From positions 1 through 6,958 of the forward strand of contig JAFGOG010000046.1 in the NCBI GenBank assembly GCA_016926595.1: DNA of 6,958 bases. Reading direction: 5' to 3'. Of the stretch, positions 1 through 6,287 are shown in pieces. The notes under the pieces were generated by a model. That model saw nothing but the letters and a program-made list of their open reading frames with translations, ran no database searches and was not told the origin of the DNA. Source of the DNA: Anaerolineae bacterium (lineage in GTDB: Bacteria > Chloroflexota > Anaerolineae > JAAYZQ01). A program made the translations under genes and the position numbers. The stretch's first letter is position 1. Each line of letters starts with the position of its first letter.

Positions 1-2285
1 AGCTGCACCACCTCATCCCCGGCGACAGGGCCGCTGTTCGTCACCCGCAGCGTTATGTCCACCCGCTCCCCCGCCCCTGCCCGCCGCCGGCTCAAGGTCA
101 GGTTGTCATACTCGAACGTCGTATAGCTCAGCCCATGCCCGAACGGATAGAGGGGCTCGCCGCGGAAATAGCGGTACGTGCGCCCCTCCATGGCATAATC
201 CTCAAAGGGCGGCAGATCCTCCACCGACCGGTAAAAGGTCACCGGCAGCCGTCCGCCCGGATTATAGTCGCCAAACAGCACGTCGGCCAGCGCCTCGCCG
301 CCGGCCTGGCCCGGATACCACGCCTCGACGATCGCCGGTACGTGCTCGGCCGCCCAGTTGACCGCCAGGGCGCTGCCGTTCAGCAGCGCCAGCACCAGCG
401 GCTTGCCCAAAGCCGCCAGCTCCTTGAGCAGCGCCTCCTGCGGCTCCGGCAGGGCAATGTCGATCCGGTCCCCGCCGGCAAAGCCGTCGATCCGGACCGG
501 CATCTCTTCCCCTTCAAAACGGGGCGACAGGCCCATCACCGCCACCACCACGTCGGCCTTGCCCGCCGCCTCCAGCGCCTCGGCCATCAGATCCGCGCCC
601 GGCGGCGCCCACACCAGGCGCGCCTGCGGGTCCAGGCCCCAGCTCACATACTCCAGCCGGAGCGGGTACAAGCGGCCCGCCTCCAGCTCGACCTTCCTGG
701 TCGTCAGCGCCGGCTCGTGCACCCCCTGGTGCTCGGCCAGCAGCTCGCCGTCCAGCACGAGCCTGTAGCCGTTGTGGCCGTTGACCCCCAGCCGGTAGAC
801 GCCGCTGACCGGCGGCGTCAGGAAACCGGTCCAGCGCACCGAAAAGGAGTCGCCCCATTGCCCGGTCAGTGGGGTGGTGTCCGCCCAAACCCAGTCCACG
901 GCCGGGTCGATGCGGGTCAGTCGCGGTTCCCCCTCCAGGCGGGGATTGTCGTAATACTCGGCCTTCAGGCCGGCTCGAGCCCAGTCTATATCGCCGGGCC
1001 GCAGGCAGTCAGGGGGAATGGGTTTCAGCGGGACGGCGCCATCCGTCCAGGCGCTGCCCAGTGCATGGTACACACGGGTCGACGGGCCAACCTTGCGGCG
1101 GATCCCGTCCAGGGGCGTCACCGCTCCCACCGGCGTGCCGTTATAGTTGCCCTGCAGCGCCGACAGATCGTCGGCGTTGGGACCCACCACGGCGATGGCC
1201 CCCACGTCCCTGGACAGGGGCAGCAGCCCGCCCTCGTTCTTGAGCAGCACCATCGACTCGCGGGCCGCCTCGAGCGCCAGCGCCCGGTGCTCCGGCGAGT
1301 TGACCACCTCGTAGGGGATCTGGGCGTAGGGCGTCCCCTCCGGCGGGTCGAACATCCCCAGGCGAAAGCGGGCGGCGAACACCCGCTCGAGGGCGCGGTC
1401 GATCGTCGCCTCCGAAATCAGCCCCTGCTCCACCGCCTCCAACAGCGCCGGATACACGGCGCCGCACTCCAGGTCGCAGCCGTGATTCACCGCCAGCGCG
1501 GCCGCCTCCTCCGCCGTGCCCACCACCTGGTGGTGGGCATAAATGTCATAGATCGCCCCACAGTCCGAGACCACGTAACCGTCAAAGCCCCACTCGCCGA
1601 TCAGGATCTTTTGCAACAGCGTCGGGCTGGCGCAGCCCGGCTCGCCGTTGACCCGGTTGTAACAACCCATCACCGAGGCGGCCCTACCCTCGCGGACGCA
1701 CGCCTCAAAGGCGGGCAGATAGGTCTCGCGCAGGTCCCGCTCGCCGACGCGGGCGTCGAACGAGTGGCGGTTCAGCTCGGGCCCGCTGTGAACCGCATAG
1801 TGTTTGGGCGTAGCCGCCAGCTTCAAACAGCCCGGATCGTCGCCCTGCAGACCCCTGACAAAGGCCACCCCCATGCTCGCCGTCAGGCATGGGTCCTCCC
1901 CATACGTCTCCTGCCCCCGGCCCCAGCGCGGATCGCGAAAAATGTTGACGTTCGGCGACCAGTGGGTCAGGCCGCTGTAGATCTGGCGGATATTCCGCCT
2001 GAGCGCCTGGTGATGTTTTGCCCGCGCCTCGTCCGAGATGGCCTCCGCGATGCGCTGCACCAGGTCGGTGTTCCAGGTGGCGGCCAGGCCGATCGCCTGG
2101 GGAAACACGGTCGCCGCCCCGGCCCGGGCCACGCCGTGCAGGCACTCGTTCCACCAGTTATATTCCGGGATGCCCAGCCGCTCGATGGCCGGGGCGTCGA
2201 ACACCATCTGCGACACCTTCTCGGCCAGGGTCATGCGCGACACCAGCTCGGCTGCGCGTTCTTGGTTGGATAACTTGTCTCTCAC
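1..2285 (-). CDS. Family 3 glycoside hydrolase with PA14 insert (beta-xylosidase/beta-glucosidase type), C-terminus cut by window edge
   Basis: This is a retaining exo-beta-glycosidase that should release single sugars from the non-reducing end of imported beta-linked oligosaccharides. I translated 761 codons without a stop, and the frame runs off the window. The N-terminal (beta/alpha)8 domain covers about residues 15-310. It holds WWNECLHGVARAG (44-56), the substrate-binding KHYA (161-164) and VVSDCGA (238-244), where D241 is the expected nucleophile. The GH3 C-terminal domain starts near 335 (ARESMVLLKN, 341-350) and is interrupted by a PA14-like module at about 438-562. It resumes with MGLSPRFEGEEM (584-595), whose glutamates are acid/base candidates, and YPFGHGLSYT (713-722). 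A fibronectin type III-like tail begins at about 740 and is truncated. There is no signal peptide, so the enzyme is probably cytoplasmic. The GTG start at 2285 follows AGGAG by 6 bases and lies 9 bases after the upstream ATPase stop. Family is certain; xylosidase versus glucosidase is undecided. Confidence 0.95.
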   Translation of the reverse strand, partial: MRDKLSNQERAAELVSRMTLAEKVSQMVFDAPAIERLGIPEYNWWNECLHGVARAGAATVFPQAIGLAATWNTDLVQRIAEAISDEARAKHHQALRRNIRQIYSGLTHWSPNVNIFRDPRWGRGQETYGEDPCLTASMGVAFVRGLQGDDPGCLKLAATPKHYAVHSGPELNRHSFDARVGERDLRETYLPAFEACVREGRAASVMGCYNRVNGEPGCASPTLLQKILIGEWGFDGYVVSDCGAIYDIYAHHQVVGTAEEAAALAVNHGCDLECGAVYPALLEAVEQGLISEATIDRALERVFAARFRLGMFDPPEGTPYAQIPYEVVNSPEHRALALEAARESMVLLKNEGGLLPLSRDVGAIAVVGPNADDLSALQGNYNGTPVGAVTPLDGIRRKVGPSTRVYHALGSAWTDGAVPLKPIPPDCLRPGDIDWARAGLKAEYYDNPRLEGEPRLTRIDPAVDWVWADTTPLTGQWGDSFSVRWTGFLTPPVSGVYRLGVNGHNGYRLVLDGELLAEHQGVHEPALTTRKVELEAGRLYPLRLEYVSWGLDPQARLVWAPPGADLMAEALEAAGKADVVVAVMGLSPRFEGEEMPVRIDGFAGGDRIDIALPEPQEALLKELAALGKPLVLALLNGSALAVNWAAEHVPAIVEAWYPGQAGGEALADVLFGDYNPGGRLPVTFYRSVEDLPPFEDYAMEGRTYRYFRGEPLYPFGHGLSYTTFEYDNLTLSRRRAGAGERVDITLRVTNSGPVAGDEVVQ

Positions 2286-2291
2286 GCCAGG

Positions 2292-2296
2292 CTCCT
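2292..2296 (-). promoter_or_regulatory. Ribosome binding site of the GH3 gene, overlapping the ATPase stop codon
   Basis: On the minus strand the ATPase stop TAG (2297-2295) runs into GAG to give TAGGAG, six bases before the GTG at 2285. This decides the GTG start: the next in-frame ATG, at residue 18, would remove residues that are typical of the GH3 N-terminus (AAELVSRMTLAEKV). A Shine-Dalgarno placed on the stop codon suggests that ribosomes finishing the ATPase re-initiate on the glycosidase. Confidence 0.7.
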
Positions 2297-3251
2297 AGCT
2301 TCCGGCATATTTGTGGCACTTGACCAGCAGATCGCCAATATAGACGTCGGGTGGCGCCTGCCGCTTGCATATCTCCATCACCTCCGGGCACCTGCCCGCA
2401 AACCTGCAGCCCTGTCTCAAATACTCCTCCTGCTCCAGCTCGGTGAGCTTGACCACCCCGCTCCACCGCTTCTTCGGATCCGCCTCGGGGATCGACTCCC
2501 TGAGCAGCCTGGTATACGGATGCTTGGGGTCCATCAACACCTGCTCCACCGCCCCCATCTCCACAATATTCCCCCTGAACATGATGGCGATCCGGTCGCT
2601 CACATAATAGGCCGTCGCCAGGTCGTGGGTGATATACAGCACGCTCACCCCCAGCTCTTCCTTCAGCTTCTTGAACAGGTTCACGATCGACATCCGCAGC
2701 GAAGCGTCGACCATCGACACAGGCTCGTCCGCGATCAGCAGGCTTGGGTTGGTCAGCAGCGCCCGGCTGATCGAAATCCTCTGCAGTTGCCCGCCCGAAA
2801 ACTCGCTCGGGTACTTGCCCGAAAACTCGTCGAACGACAGCCCCACCGCCTGCAGCTTCCGGTCGATCAGCGCCACCGCCCCCTTCTTGTCGCCGGCCAA
2901 CTTGTAGTTCCGCACCGTCTCAAAGAAATAGCTGTCGACCGTTCTCAGCGGGTTGAACGTGCCAAAGGGATCCTGAAAGATCGCCTGCGTCCCCCGCGTC
3001 AGCCACACCTTTTCGTTTTTAGCGGCCCGCTCGCCGCTGTAAAAGATCGCCCCCGAGGTTGGCGTCTCAAAGCCCAACACCATCCTGGCCGTCGTCGTTT
3101 TCCCGCAGCCGCTTTCGCCGGCCAAAGCGAATATCTCCGCCGGCTTGACATACAACGACACACCGTCGACCGCCGTGATCCGCACCCTCGACAGCATGCT
3201 GCCCAGGGAGAAAACCTTGGTCAGTCGATCGATCTCGAGCACCTTCTCCAT
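2295..3251 (-). CDS. Opp/Dpp-family ABC transporter ATP-binding protein, second ATPase (OppF/DppF position)
   Basis: This is one of two cytoplasmic ATPases that power the importer. Numbered from the ATG at 3251 (318 residues), it has Walker A GESGCGKTT (45-53, K51), Q-loop Q93 in AIFQDPFGTFNP, signature SGGQ (152-155), Walker B LLIADE (171-176, catalytic E176) and switch H209, so every catalytic motif is intact. The D-loop region reads EPVSMVDASLR where EPTSALD is more usual. The C-terminal oligopeptide-transporter domain carries four cysteines (C282, C288, C295, C312) in the C-x5-C-x6-C pattern found in this family, where some members bind a [4Fe-4S] cluster. The ATG at 3251 lies one base after the upstream ATPase stop, preceded by GGGGAAGGG. 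A TTG at 3266 would add five residues and overlap the upstream gene by 14 bases; I judge it less likely. The cargo is inferred to be an oligosaccharide from the downstream GH3 gene. Confidence 0.95.
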   Translation of the reverse strand: MEKVLEIDRLTKVFSLGSMLSRVRITAVDGVSLYVKPAEIFALAGESGCGKTTTARMVLGFETPTSGAIFYSGERAAKNEKVWLTRGTQAIFQDPFGTFNPLRTVDSYFFETVRNYKLAGDKKGAVALIDRKLQAVGLSFDEFSGKYPSEFSGGQLQRISISRALLTNPSLLIADEPVSMVDASLRMSIVNLFKKLKEELGVSVLYITHDLATAYYVSDRIAIMFRGNIVEMGAVEQVLMDPKHPYTRLLRESIPEADPKKRWSGVVKLTELEQEEYLRQGCRFAGRCPEVMEICKRQAPPDVYIGDLLVKCHKYAGS

Positions 3252-3252
3252 C

Positions 3253-4317
3253 TCACCCTTCCCCAACCAGCCAGCAGGCCACCCTGTGGTTGGCGTCCAG
3301 CCTGGTGTGATCTGGCATCTCCTGGGCGCAGATCTCCATGGCGTGGGGGCACCTTGGGTGAAAGGGACAGCCGCTGGGCGGGCTCAACAGAGACGGAGGG
3401 CTTCCGGGCACGCTTTCCCGGGTGCTCTTGTCGCCGAACCTCGGCAAAGAGTTGATCAAATACTGGGTATAGGGGTGGAACGGAGCGTCAAAGATCGTCT
3501 CCGTGGTCGCCTCCTCCACGATCTTGCCGGCATACATGATCCCCACCCGGTCGGCCACGTTGGCCTGCACGCCCATGTCGTGCGTCACCAGCACGATCGT
3601 ATTCTCCAGCTTTCGCTGGATATCCTTCAAAAGCTGCACCACCCCCCTCTGGACCACCACGTCGAGCGCCGTAGTGGGCTCGTCGCCGATGATGATCCGC
3701 GGCCTCAACAGCGCCGCCAGGGCGATCGTCACCCGCTGCCTCATCCCGCCCGACAACTGGTGCGGATAGGCGTCCAGGATCTTGAGCGGCAGCCCCAGCT
3801 CGGCGATGTGCTCCTTGGCGATCTCGAACGCTTCGCGCCTCGTCTTGCCGCTCACGTGGCTCTCGATGAAATCCCGGTAGGTGTCCCTCAGCCTGGCCAC
3901 CGGATTCAAAACGCTCATCGAGCCCTGCGGAACGTAGGAAATGTACCGCCACCGCAGCCGCCTCTTGGCCTCGGCGCTGAGATAGGCGACGTCGATCTCC
4001 CCGTCCGTCATGTACCGGTCCACCTCCGCGTCGGGCATCGACAGCAGGCTGAGGGGCTCGGCGTCGATCTGCTCGCCGCTGCTCACCCGGTAGTAGACCT
4101 TTCCGCCGATCAGCCGCAGGGGAGGCTCGATCGCCGCGGCCAGCGCCTTTAACAGCGTCGTCTTGCCGCAGCCGCTCTCCCCGGCGATGCCATACACCTC
4201 ATTCTCGCGGACGTCGAGGTCCACCCCGTCGACCGCTTTCACCACCTTTTGGGTGCCGTGCACGTCGAGCACGTAAAAGGCCTTGAGCTGTTCAGTCCTG
4301 AGGATCGTCCTGCTCAT
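3253..4317 (-). CDS. Opp/Dpp-family ABC transporter ATP-binding protein, first ATPase (OppD/DppD position)
   Basis: This 354-residue protein is the partner ATPase of the importer. Walker A is GESGCGKT (46-53, K52), the Q-loop glutamine is Q131 in YVPQGSMSVLNPV, the signature is LSGGM (188-192), Walker B is IIIGDE with D212 and E213, and the switch histidine is H246. All catalytic residues are present, so this site should be active, as should that of the second ATPase. Walker A and the Q-loop are about 86 residues apart, roughly 30 more than in E. coli OppD as I recall it. The extra part is at about 76-125 and is acidic before a basic RRLRWR. Q131 is followed by GS rather than the usual DP. 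The C-terminal domain has GCPFHPRCP with cysteines C317, C323, C330 and C348, the possible [4Fe-4S] set. The ATG start at 4317 follows AGGGGA by 5 bases and lies 9 bases after the permease stop. Confidence 0.95.
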   Translation of the reverse strand: MSRTILRTEQLKAFYVLDVHGTQKVVKAVDGVDLDVRENEVYGIAGESGCGKTTLLKALAAAIEPPLRLIGGKVYYRVSSGEQIDAEPLSLLSMPDAEVDRYMTDGEIDVAYLSAEAKRRLRWRYISYVPQGSMSVLNPVARLRDTYRDFIESHVSGKTRREAFEIAKEHIAELGLPLKILDAYPHQLSGGMRQRVTIALAALLRPRIIIGDEPTTALDVVVQRGVVQLLKDIQRKLENTIVLVTHDMGVQANVADRVGIMYAGKIVEEATTETIFDAPFHPYTQYLINSLPRFGDKSTRESVPGSPPSLLSPPSGCPFHPRCPHAMEICAQEMPDHTRLDANHRVACWLVGEG

Positions 4318-4322
4318 GGCTT

Positions 4323-4328
4323 TCCCCT
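4323..4328 (-). promoter_or_regulatory. Ribosome binding site of the first ATPase, built on the permease stop codon
   Basis: The stop TAG of the second permease (4329-4327) continues as GGGAAAGCC to the ATG at 4317, so the purine-rich AGGGGA that serves as Shine-Dalgarno shares two bases with the stop. Spacing to the start is 5 bases. The arrangement fits translational coupling between the membrane subunit and its ATPase. Confidence 0.6.
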
Positions 4329-5178
4329 ACGCCCCGACGCGCTGGATCCGGGTTCGCGGATCGAGATATTCGCTGATGCTGACCGACAGCCAGTACAAAG
4401 CCACGAACAGCAAAACCGACAGGACGATCGGGGTCAATATCCACCACCAATAACCCAGCAGCATCGCCTGGTAGCTGATCGCCCATTGCAGCGTCGTCCC
4501 CAGCGTCGGGATGTCCATATTCACCAGCCCCAAAATGGCCAGGGTGATCTCCATCCCGATCGCCCACGACATGTTGTTGATCAGCGTCGAAAAGACCAGC
4601 GGCGTGGCAAAGGGCATATACTCCTTGAGCACCAGCGGCAGCGTGCCCGTCCCCGACAGCACCGCCGTCTGGGTAAACTCGCGCTCGCGCAGGCTCAAAA
4701 TCTGCGAGCGGATCACCCGCGCATCCCACGCCCAGCCAAAAAAGGCCAGCAGCAGCCCCAGCGTCACCAGGTTCATCTTGTCCCGCACCAGCATCGCCAG
4801 CATCACGATGATCAGAAACAGGGGGATGACCAAAAAGCTGTCGCTGATGAACATCAACACCGTATCGGTCCGCCCGCGCTTGTACCCGGCGATCATCCCC
4901 ACCAGCACGGCGATGACCCGCGACACCACCCCCGCGATCAGGGCGATGGTCAGCGAGTTACGCACAGAAAAGGCCGCCTGCCAAAACACGTCCTGCCCCT
5001 TCGAGTTGGTCCCCAGTAGGTACTTCCCCGACGGCTCCAGATCCCGCGGCACAACCCCCCACAAAGTCGGATCGTCGGGCGCAAAGATGGTCAGCAGGGC
5101 CAGGATGAGCAGCGCGCACAGGACGCAAAAGCTCAGCGCAAACCGGTAATCCCTGAAAAGGTCGCGAAGCACCTTCAC
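4327..5178 (-). CDS. ABC transporter permease, OppC/DppC type
   Basis: This is the second inner-membrane subunit of the importer, 283 residues long. One membrane segment lies at about 14-34, and the permease core has five more near 77-98, 108-130, 135-153, 190-215 and 245-268. The motif LLGTNSKGQDVF (54-65) matches the LGTDxxGRDxx signature of OppC/DppC proteins, and the C-terminus carries the family LDPR motif (272-275). The EAA loop that contacts an ATPase is at about 168-190 (reading QTAVLSG). It keeps the A-x3-G spacing and the final proline (P189) but differs from the EAA consensus in most positions. The start is GTG at 5178, preceded by AAGGAG with 8-base spacing, and lies 12 bases after the stop of the first permease. 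Another in-frame GTG is two codons on, so the exact start is slightly uncertain. Position and sequence make it the partner of the OppB-type permease. Confidence 0.95.
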   Translation of the reverse strand: MKVLRDLFRDYRFALSFCVLCALLILALLTIFAPDDPTLWGVVPRDLEPSGKYLLGTNSKGQDVFWQAAFSVRNSLTIALIAGVVSRVIAVLVGMIAGYKRGRTDTVLMFISDSFLVIPLFLIIVMLAMLVRDKMNLVTLGLLLAFFGWAWDARVIRSQILSLREREFTQTAVLSGTGTLPLVLKEYMPFATPLVFSTLINNMSWAIGMEITLAILGLVNMDIPTLGTTLQWAISYQAMLLGYWWWILTPIVLSVLLFVALYWLSVSISEYLDPRTRIQRVGA

Positions 5179-5186
5179 CCTGCCCG

Positions 5187-5192
5187 CTCCTT
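5187..5192 (-). promoter_or_regulatory. Ribosome binding site of the OppC-type permease, built on the preceding stop codon
   Basis: The TAA stop of the first permease (5193-5191) flows into GGAG to make TAAGGAG, a strong Shine-Dalgarno 8 bases before the GTG at 5178. It supports this non-ATG start and suggests coupled translation, which would help keep the two permeases at equal dose. Confidence 0.7.
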
Positions 5193-6198
5193 ATGTGTAC
5201 CGGACCCGTGGATCGAACAGCGGATAGAGCAGGTCGATGATCAGGATCGCCGTAGTGATGGCCACGATCGACAGGGCGGTGATGCCCATGATCAGATTAT
5301 AGTCCCCGGTCACGATCGCGTTATACAGCAGCGTTCCCAGCCCCGGATAGGAAAAGACGATCTCGGTGATCAGCGCCCCGCTGAAAATCTGCCCCAGCGC
5401 CAGCGCCAGCCCGGTGATCTGCGGCAGCATCGCGTTCCGGATCACATACCGGGACACGATCCTGCCCTCCTTCACCCCCCCCAGCTTGGCGTACTGCACA
5501 AAAGCTTCGGCGTTCACATTCTGCACGATCAGCTTCATCGTCTGAAACCAGATCGCCCCGCCCAACACGCACAGCGACAGCGCCGGCAGGAACGCGTGCT
5601 TGAGCACGTCCAGGATATAGTCCGCGCTCCAGGCGGGCGTTACCCCGATGCCGGTCCCACCGGAAACCGGGAACCACCTGACGACATAGGCCAGCAGGAT
5701 CAGCAGCGCAAAGGAAAAGATATAATAAGGCAGCGGCCTGATGACCATCGCCACCGCGTCCAGCGCCTTGGACCAGCGCTTGCGGGAAAAATAGCCGGCC
5801 AGCCCCCCCACGATGTTGCCCGCCACCCACGAGATCACCGTCGTCGTCAGCAGCAGCCCCGCCGTCCACGGCAGCGCCGTCCCGATCAGCTTGATCACCG
5901 GCGTCGGAAACTGGAAAAAGGAAACGCCAAAGTCCCCGCGGAACAGCCTCTGCCAAAAGCGGCCATACTGCTCCATCATCGACCCTTCCAGCCCGTACAT
6001 CTCGGTCAGATCTTCGATCATCCTGCCCACCGACGCCGGGTCCAGGTACGACCCCATCGACCTGAGCTGGGTGATCGTCCGCTCCACCGGGTCCGATGGC
6101 GTAAACCGGGGGATAAAAAACACAGCCGTTATCCCCACAAAGATAACCAGGAAATACTGCACAAGCCGTGGGATAAGGTACTGCTTTATGAACGCCAT
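5191..6198 (-). CDS. ABC transporter permease, OppB/DppB type
   Basis: This is the first inner-membrane subunit, 335 residues long. One N-terminal membrane helix (about 12-32) is followed by an extracytoplasmic stretch (33-108) containing the family-typical GDFGVSF (88-94). Five more helices follow, near 110-135, 150-173, 200-222, 262-285 and 305-325. The ATPase-contact loop YAKLGGVKEG...RNAMLP (236-259) and the following VFSYPGLGTLLYNAI (281-295) are hallmark DppB/OppB motifs; the C-terminus ends in FDPRVRYT. The ATG at 6198 is chosen because the protein begins there in the normal family way (MAFIKQYLIPRLVQYF) and GAGG lies 8 bases upstream. The same frame stays open to 6657, but those extra codons cover the end of the binding-protein gene and the hairpin in the wrong frame and are not coding. 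The gene lies 89 bases after the binding protein and 12 before the next permease. Confidence 0.95.
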   Translation of the reverse strand: MAFIKQYLIPRLVQYFLVIFVGITAVFFIPRFTPSDPVERTITQLRSMGSYLDPASVGRMIEDLTEMYGLEGSMMEQYGRFWQRLFRGDFGVSFFQFPTPVIKLIGTALPWTAGLLLTTTVISWVAGNIVGGLAGYFSRKRWSKALDAVAMVIRPLPYYIFSFALLILLAYVVRWFPVSGGTGIGVTPAWSADYILDVLKHAFLPALSLCVLGGAIWFQTMKLIVQNVNAEAFVQYAKLGGVKEGRIVSRYVIRNAMLPQITGLALALGQIFSGALITEIVFSYPGLGTLLYNAIVTGDYNLIMGITALSIVAITTAILIIDLLYPLFDPRVRYT

Positions 6199-6235
6199 CG
6201 CGGGTGCCTCGTCGGGTCTCTCATTTGTTTTTTGA

Positions 6236-6269
6236 AATCTCCCCGGGCGGGCGCCCGCCCGGGGAGATT
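6236..6269 (-). repeat. Perfect 34-base GC-rich palindrome (intercistronic hairpin)
   Basis: Two 17-base arms, 6236-6252 and 6253-6269, are exact reverse complements and meet without a spacer. The core reads CCCCGGGCGGGC then GCCCGCCCGGGG, flanked by AATCT and AGATT. In RNA it would fold into a stem of about 15 base pairs with a four-base loop. In the direction of transcription the stem is followed by TCAAAAAAC, not a U-tract, so it is not a standard intrinsic terminator. Placed between the binding protein and the permease genes, it could protect the 3' end of the binding-protein message or reduce downstream reading, as REP-type hairpins do after malE. The function is inferred; the structure is seen directly. 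It fills most of the only sizeable gap in the window (6199-6287). Confidence 0.85.
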
Positions 6270-6287
6270 CGACACTTCCACCGCCGG

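Noticed and set aside
1517..1539. A 23-base inverted repeat (11-base arms around one central base) inside the GH3 gene
   Set aside because: It falls on codons for Ala-His-His-Gln-Val-Val-Gly, where CAC and GTG codons are naturally complementary. It is within a conserved coding region and needs no other explanation.
135..2273. A plus-strand frame of 712 codons running opposite the GH3 gene
   Set aside because: Its translation is rich in Arg, Gln, His and Pro with no recognisable domain, and it lies exactly antisense to a clear GH3 gene. GC-rich third codon positions of the real gene keep the opposite frame open. The same applies to the long plus-strand frames at 2313-3455, 3145-4152, 4249-5019 and 5596-6291.
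3252..3266. TTG at 3266 as the start of the second ATPase
   Set aside because: The ATG at 3251 has a purine-rich stretch directly upstream and begins at the usual family position. The TTG would place the start inside that purine-rich stretch and lacks a clear ribosome binding site.
6180..6221. A 12-codon minus-strand frame starting in ATGAGAGACCC and overlapping the permease start
   Set aside because: It has no clear ribosome binding site and no recognisable leader-peptide features. It seems to be chance.
6236..6269. The palindrome as a rho-independent terminator
   Set aside because: After the stem the transcript reads UCAAAAAAC, not a U-tract. The T-run lies on the plus strand before the stem, which is the wrong side for either direction. 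The downstream permease genes also need to be transcribed with the binding protein.
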